Assembly (NCBI GenBank): GCA_903828035.1
Contig: CAIKKV010000397.1
Location: 1 to 7,351 of the forward strand
DNA length: 7,351 nucleotides
Origin: an uncultured bacterium
GTDB taxonomy: Bacteria > Verrucomicrobiota > Kiritimatiellia > CAIKKV01
Direction: 5' to 3'
Below, piece after piece: positions 5,080 through 7,351 of this stretch. The first letter of the stretch is position 1, and each line of letters opens with the position of its first letter. The notes below the pieces were generated by a model, which made no database searches, was not told the DNA's origin, and saw only the letters and a program-made list of their open reading frames with translations. A program made the position numbers and the translations under genes.

Positions 5080-6870
5080 ATGCCGACAGCTCTTTCCAGG
5101 AGTGGGCGTTTCCTCACAATACATATCGTCTTGTTTTTGACAACTCTCCCGTTGTCGGCCCAGTGGCTTACCCAGGAGATTCCGTTATCGCCGGGGTGGA
5201 ACGGCGTGCAGGTATGTGTTCAGCCCGCGCAGGACGAGTGTGCGGTGCTGTTCAGCAACACGGCGGTTGAGAAGGTCTACTGGTGGCATCGGACCGGCGC
5301 CGGCATGGAGTTCGATCTGGATCCCCGCGATCCGCTTCCCCGCTCCGCCGACTGGAGTTTCTGGTTCGCCACCAATGCCTCCATCAGTTCATTCGGGAGC
5401 CTGGTGGCAGGCGAATCCTATTCGATCCGCGTGGCCGACAATGCGACGCCCTTCGTCCTGCGCCTCACCGGCAAACCCGTTCTCAACGCCATGCGCTGGA
5501 TTCCGGGGGAGCCGAACCTGGTTGGCCTTCCGGTTTCCACCAACGCCCAGATCAGCTTCAGTGATTTTTTCTCTTTTTCAACTGATTTTTCGATCAATAG
5601 CTCCACCGCCACGATTTTCCGCATCACGGGCCTGACCGATAGTCCGCAGCGTGTCTGGACGCCCGCCACGGAGCTGGCCAGCGGCGGCGTGGCCTACTGG
5701 ATCACCGCCGGGAAGAACGCGCGGGATTACAGCGGGGCGATCCAGGTCGAGACGGCCCCCGCTTCGCGGATGCTTGATTTCGGTGAGTCCATCTCGCCGC
5801 GCTCGCTCATCATCAGGAATCGCTCATCCGCCAGCCGGGCCGTCCGGATCGAACATCTGGCTTCGGAGAGCCCCCCGGCGTCGTCCGGCTTCCCGGCGCT
5901 GATGGGGAAGACGCCCCTGGTGTACAAGCCCGCCGGGGATTTAGGCGCGGTTTATCAAACCCTGCCAGCCCTGCTGGTGACCAATGTTCCGGCCCTGGGC
6001 CAGGTGGAGCTGAGCCTGGCGCCCGATTCCCTGGCGCTGGCGGGGGGCGTTCCCGGCTCGGCCTGGCAGAGCGTGATCCGCATCACGTCGGGGACCGCGG
6101 CCGACATCCGGCTGGGCGTCTCCTGTGACGGCAGCTTGTCCTCGCAGATTGATCCCGCCGGCCTGTGGGTGGGCGCCGTCACCGTGACGCATGTCGAGCG
6201 CGCGCCGACCCGCATCGGGGCGGACAACGTCTGGAGGGACGACGGCCCTGTTTCCGTTTCCGAACCGTATACCTTCCGGCTGATCCTGCACGTGGATGCG
6301 TCGGGAACGCCCCATCTCCTTCAGCGCGCCCTGCTGGCGTACCGGCACGATGAATCCGAAACGGGGACAACGACCGCGCTGTCCACCAACGGCATCCTGA
6401 CGATCCTGGCCGACGAGACGGCGGCTGCGGCCTACGTCGCCCGACATGCCAACGCCCGGATCGTGCGGGTGAGCTCGACCTGCTTTCCGCTCATGGATCC
6501 GCTTCCCCTGTCCGGCACGTTCGGTGCGTCCAACACCTTGTCCGGCCTGGTCACGATTCCTTTCAACGATCCCGCCAACCCCTTTGTCCACCGCTACCAT
6601 CCGCAGCACGACAACCTGCGGTACGACAACGGCGTGGCGACCCCCCTGGCCGAGGGGGTCGAGTCCTACACGGTCACGCGGGACATGAGCTTCCTGTTCG
6701 CCCTTCTCGATCCCGTCCGCGGCGTCGCCAACCGGCAGTGGGGCGTCACGGAATCCGGCGGCGTTTTCGAAGAGACGGTTGCGGGACTCAACAAAACCAT
6801 TCGGATCAGGGGCACTTTCAAACTCGAGCGCGTCAGTCGCGTCGGCGAGTTTGGCGCGATTAACAACTGA
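5080..6870 (+). CDS. Large secreted protein with PGWN and NPFxHRYHP motifs
   Basis: The 596-residue product starts with a signal peptide: Arg7 and Arg10, a hydrophobic core at 11-25, and likely cleavage after LSA (25-27). The mature part opens with IPLSPGWNGVQVCVQPAQ (34-51), then AVEKVYWWHRTG, a segment I recall at the N-terminus of large exported proteins in Verrucomicrobia-like bacteria. Alternating hydrophobic, Ser/Thr-rich strands through most of the length suggest beta-sandwich domains. Near the C-terminus comes NPFVHRYHPQHDN (500-512), then GVESYTVTRDMSF and GLNKTIRIRGTFKLERVSRV, a closing block that also looks family-typical. There is no C-terminal anchor, PEP-CTERM or LPxTG motif, so it is probably released or held by a partner. 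It contains four cysteines by my reading of the mature part. The next gene follows after 23 bp and is also exported. The function is unknown. Confidence 0.88.
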   Translation: MPTALSRSGRFLTIHIVLFLTTLPLSAQWLTQEIPLSPGWNGVQVCVQPAQDECAVLFSNTAVEKVYWWHRTGAGMEFDLDPRDPLPRSADWSFWFATNASISSFGSLVAGESYSIRVADNATPFVLRLTGKPVLNAMRWIPGEPNLVGLPVSTNAQISFSDFFSFSTDFSINSSTATIFRITGLTDSPQRVWTPATELASGGVAYWITAGKNARDYSGAIQVETAPASRMLDFGESISPRSLIIRNRSSASRAVRIEHLASESPPASSGFPALMGKTPLVYKPAGDLGAVYQTLPALLVTNVPALGQVELSLAPDSLALAGGVPGSAWQSVIRITSGTAADIRLGVSCDGSLSSQIDPAGLWVGAVTVTHVERAPTRIGADNVWRDDGPVSVSEPYTFRLILHVDASGTPHLLQRALLAYRHDESETGTTTALSTNGILTILADETAAAAYVARHANARIVRVSSTCFPLMDPLPLSGTFGASNTLSGLVTIPFNDPANPFVHRYHPQHDNLRYDNGVATPLAEGVESYTVTRDMSFLFALLDPVRGVANRQWGVTESGGVFEETVAGLNKTIRIRGTFKLERVSRVGEFGAINN

Positions 6871-6878
6871 ACAGCAGC

Positions 6879-6883
6879 AGGAG
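6879..6883 (+). promoter_or_regulatory. Ribosome binding site of the second secreted-protein gene
   Basis: AGGAG lies 10 nt before the ATG at 6894, within the 23-bp gap between the two secreted-protein genes. It supports that start and suggests that the two genes share one transcript. Confidence 0.65.
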
Positions 6884-6893
6884 ACGACAGGCT

Positions 6894-7351
6894 ATGAAGA
6901 ACCCGAAAATGATGGTACAGGTGGCGGCTGTCTTGGCAATGGCGGCGGCTTCCGTCTGGGCGGATGTGCCCGACTCGAGAACACAGGTCACCCCGGGCAT
7001 AATCAACTACCAGGGCCGTCTTTTGACTCCGCAGGGCGGCGTCTATATGGATGGCGTTTACAGCATCGAGTTCCGCCTGCATGAGTCGTCCACGGGGACG
7101 GGTTCGGGGCTGTGGTCCCGCGTGTATCCCGTCTATGTGAAAGACGGCTATTTCAATGTCATGCTCGGCACTCCGGGTTCTTCCGCCTCCGCGGTGATCC
7201 CCTTGTATCCGGAGGAAAGCGACCTTTGGAAGGCGCTCTGGTATGACTCGAACAACAGCAGCAAGGCCAACGGCCGGTATCTGGGGCTCAAGGTGACCGC
7301 GGTCCCCGCCGGCGCGCCCGCGGTCCCCGCCGAGGAAGCCTTCCCGCGGCA
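6894..7351 (+). CDS. Secreted protein with INYQGRL domain (5' part, runs off window)
   Basis: An open frame from the ATG at 6894 continues without a stop to the window edge (152 full codons). It begins with a clear signal peptide (Lys2 and Lys5, an Ala/Val-rich core, cleavage after VWA at 21-23). The mature start, GIINYQGRLLTPQGG from residue 35, continues to DGVYSIEFRLHES, GLWSRVYPVYVKDGYFNVMLG and GRYLGLKV. This is a beta-rich module I know from many bacterial surface and tail-fibre-like proteins, where it stands before repeats or a trimeric stalk. The last codons read AEEAFPR, close to the PRQ-type segment that usually ends this module. What follows is outside the window. Coupling to the preceding secreted protein suggests that both belong to one exported structure; this is inferred. 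Confidence 0.85.
   Translation, partial: MKNPKMMVQVAAVLAMAAASVWADVPDSRTQVTPGIINYQGRLLTPQGGVYMDGVYSIEFRLHESSTGTGSGLWSRVYPVYVKDGYFNVMLGTPGSSASAVIPLYPEESDLWKALWYDSNNSSKANGRYLGLKVTAVPAGAPAVPAEEAFPR

Noticed and set aside
5025..5270. 81-codon plus-strand frame from a TTG before the secreted-protein gene
   Set aside because: It overlaps the signal-peptide region of the 5080 gene in another frame, starts at a TTG inside the -35-like element, and has no motif.

Overview
The window looks like chromosomal DNA from a high-GC, probably anaerobic bacterium. My best guess is the PVC superphylum, in the direction of Kiritimatiellota, Lentisphaerota or Verrucomicrobiota. The guess rests on a citrate synthase-type protein of the anaerobe-associated Re class, and on two secreted proteins whose motifs (PGWN, NPFxHRYHPxHDN, INYQGRL) I associate from memory with that group. 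It is inference, because no rRNA or other strong phylogenetic marker is present.

Positions 1-4797 hold one tight, same-strand cluster of six genes. It is headed by a very good sigma70-type promoter (TTGACG, 17 bp, TATAGT at 6-34) and a short leader. In order: a DRE-TIM metallolyase that best fits Re-citrate synthase (93-1481); peptide deformylase (def, 1471-2055, overlapping the gene before it); a soluble protein of unknown function (2057-2770); a ParA/Soj-type ATPase with an extra Ala/Pro tail and no parB beside it (2786-3679); D-aminoacyl-tRNA deacylase (dtd, 3684-4145); and a cytosolic SurA-N-like protein with no signal peptide and no room for a PPIase domain (4168-4797). Gaps are 22 bp or less, so co-transcription is likely. 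Two genes serve protein-synthesis quality control (def, dtd), one looks like a folding factor, one belongs to chromosome or cargo positioning, and one feeds 2-oxoglutarate/glutamate synthesis.

Positions 4837-4913 encode a complete tRNA-Pro with anticodon GGG and an encoded CCA. Its likely promoter (TTGACG, 17 bp, TAGAGT at 4775-4803) overlaps the 3' end of the SurA-like gene and has the same architecture as the operon promoter.

Positions 4914-5079 form an AT-rich intergenic patch with three near-perfect tandem copies of a 14-bp unit. It separates the housekeeping cluster from a second gene set.

Positions 5080-7351 hold two co-directional genes for exported proteins: a complete 596-residue secreted protein, and the first 152 codons of another secreted protein that runs off the right edge. 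They look like components of one surface or secreted assembly, with function unknown.

I see no CRISPR array, no transposase, no rRNA and no convincing new defence system. The points most worth a second look are the Re-citrate synthase assignment, the unknown gene between def and parA, the PPIase-less SurA-like protein, the promoter inside a coding sequence, and the 14-bp repeat next to the tRNA.
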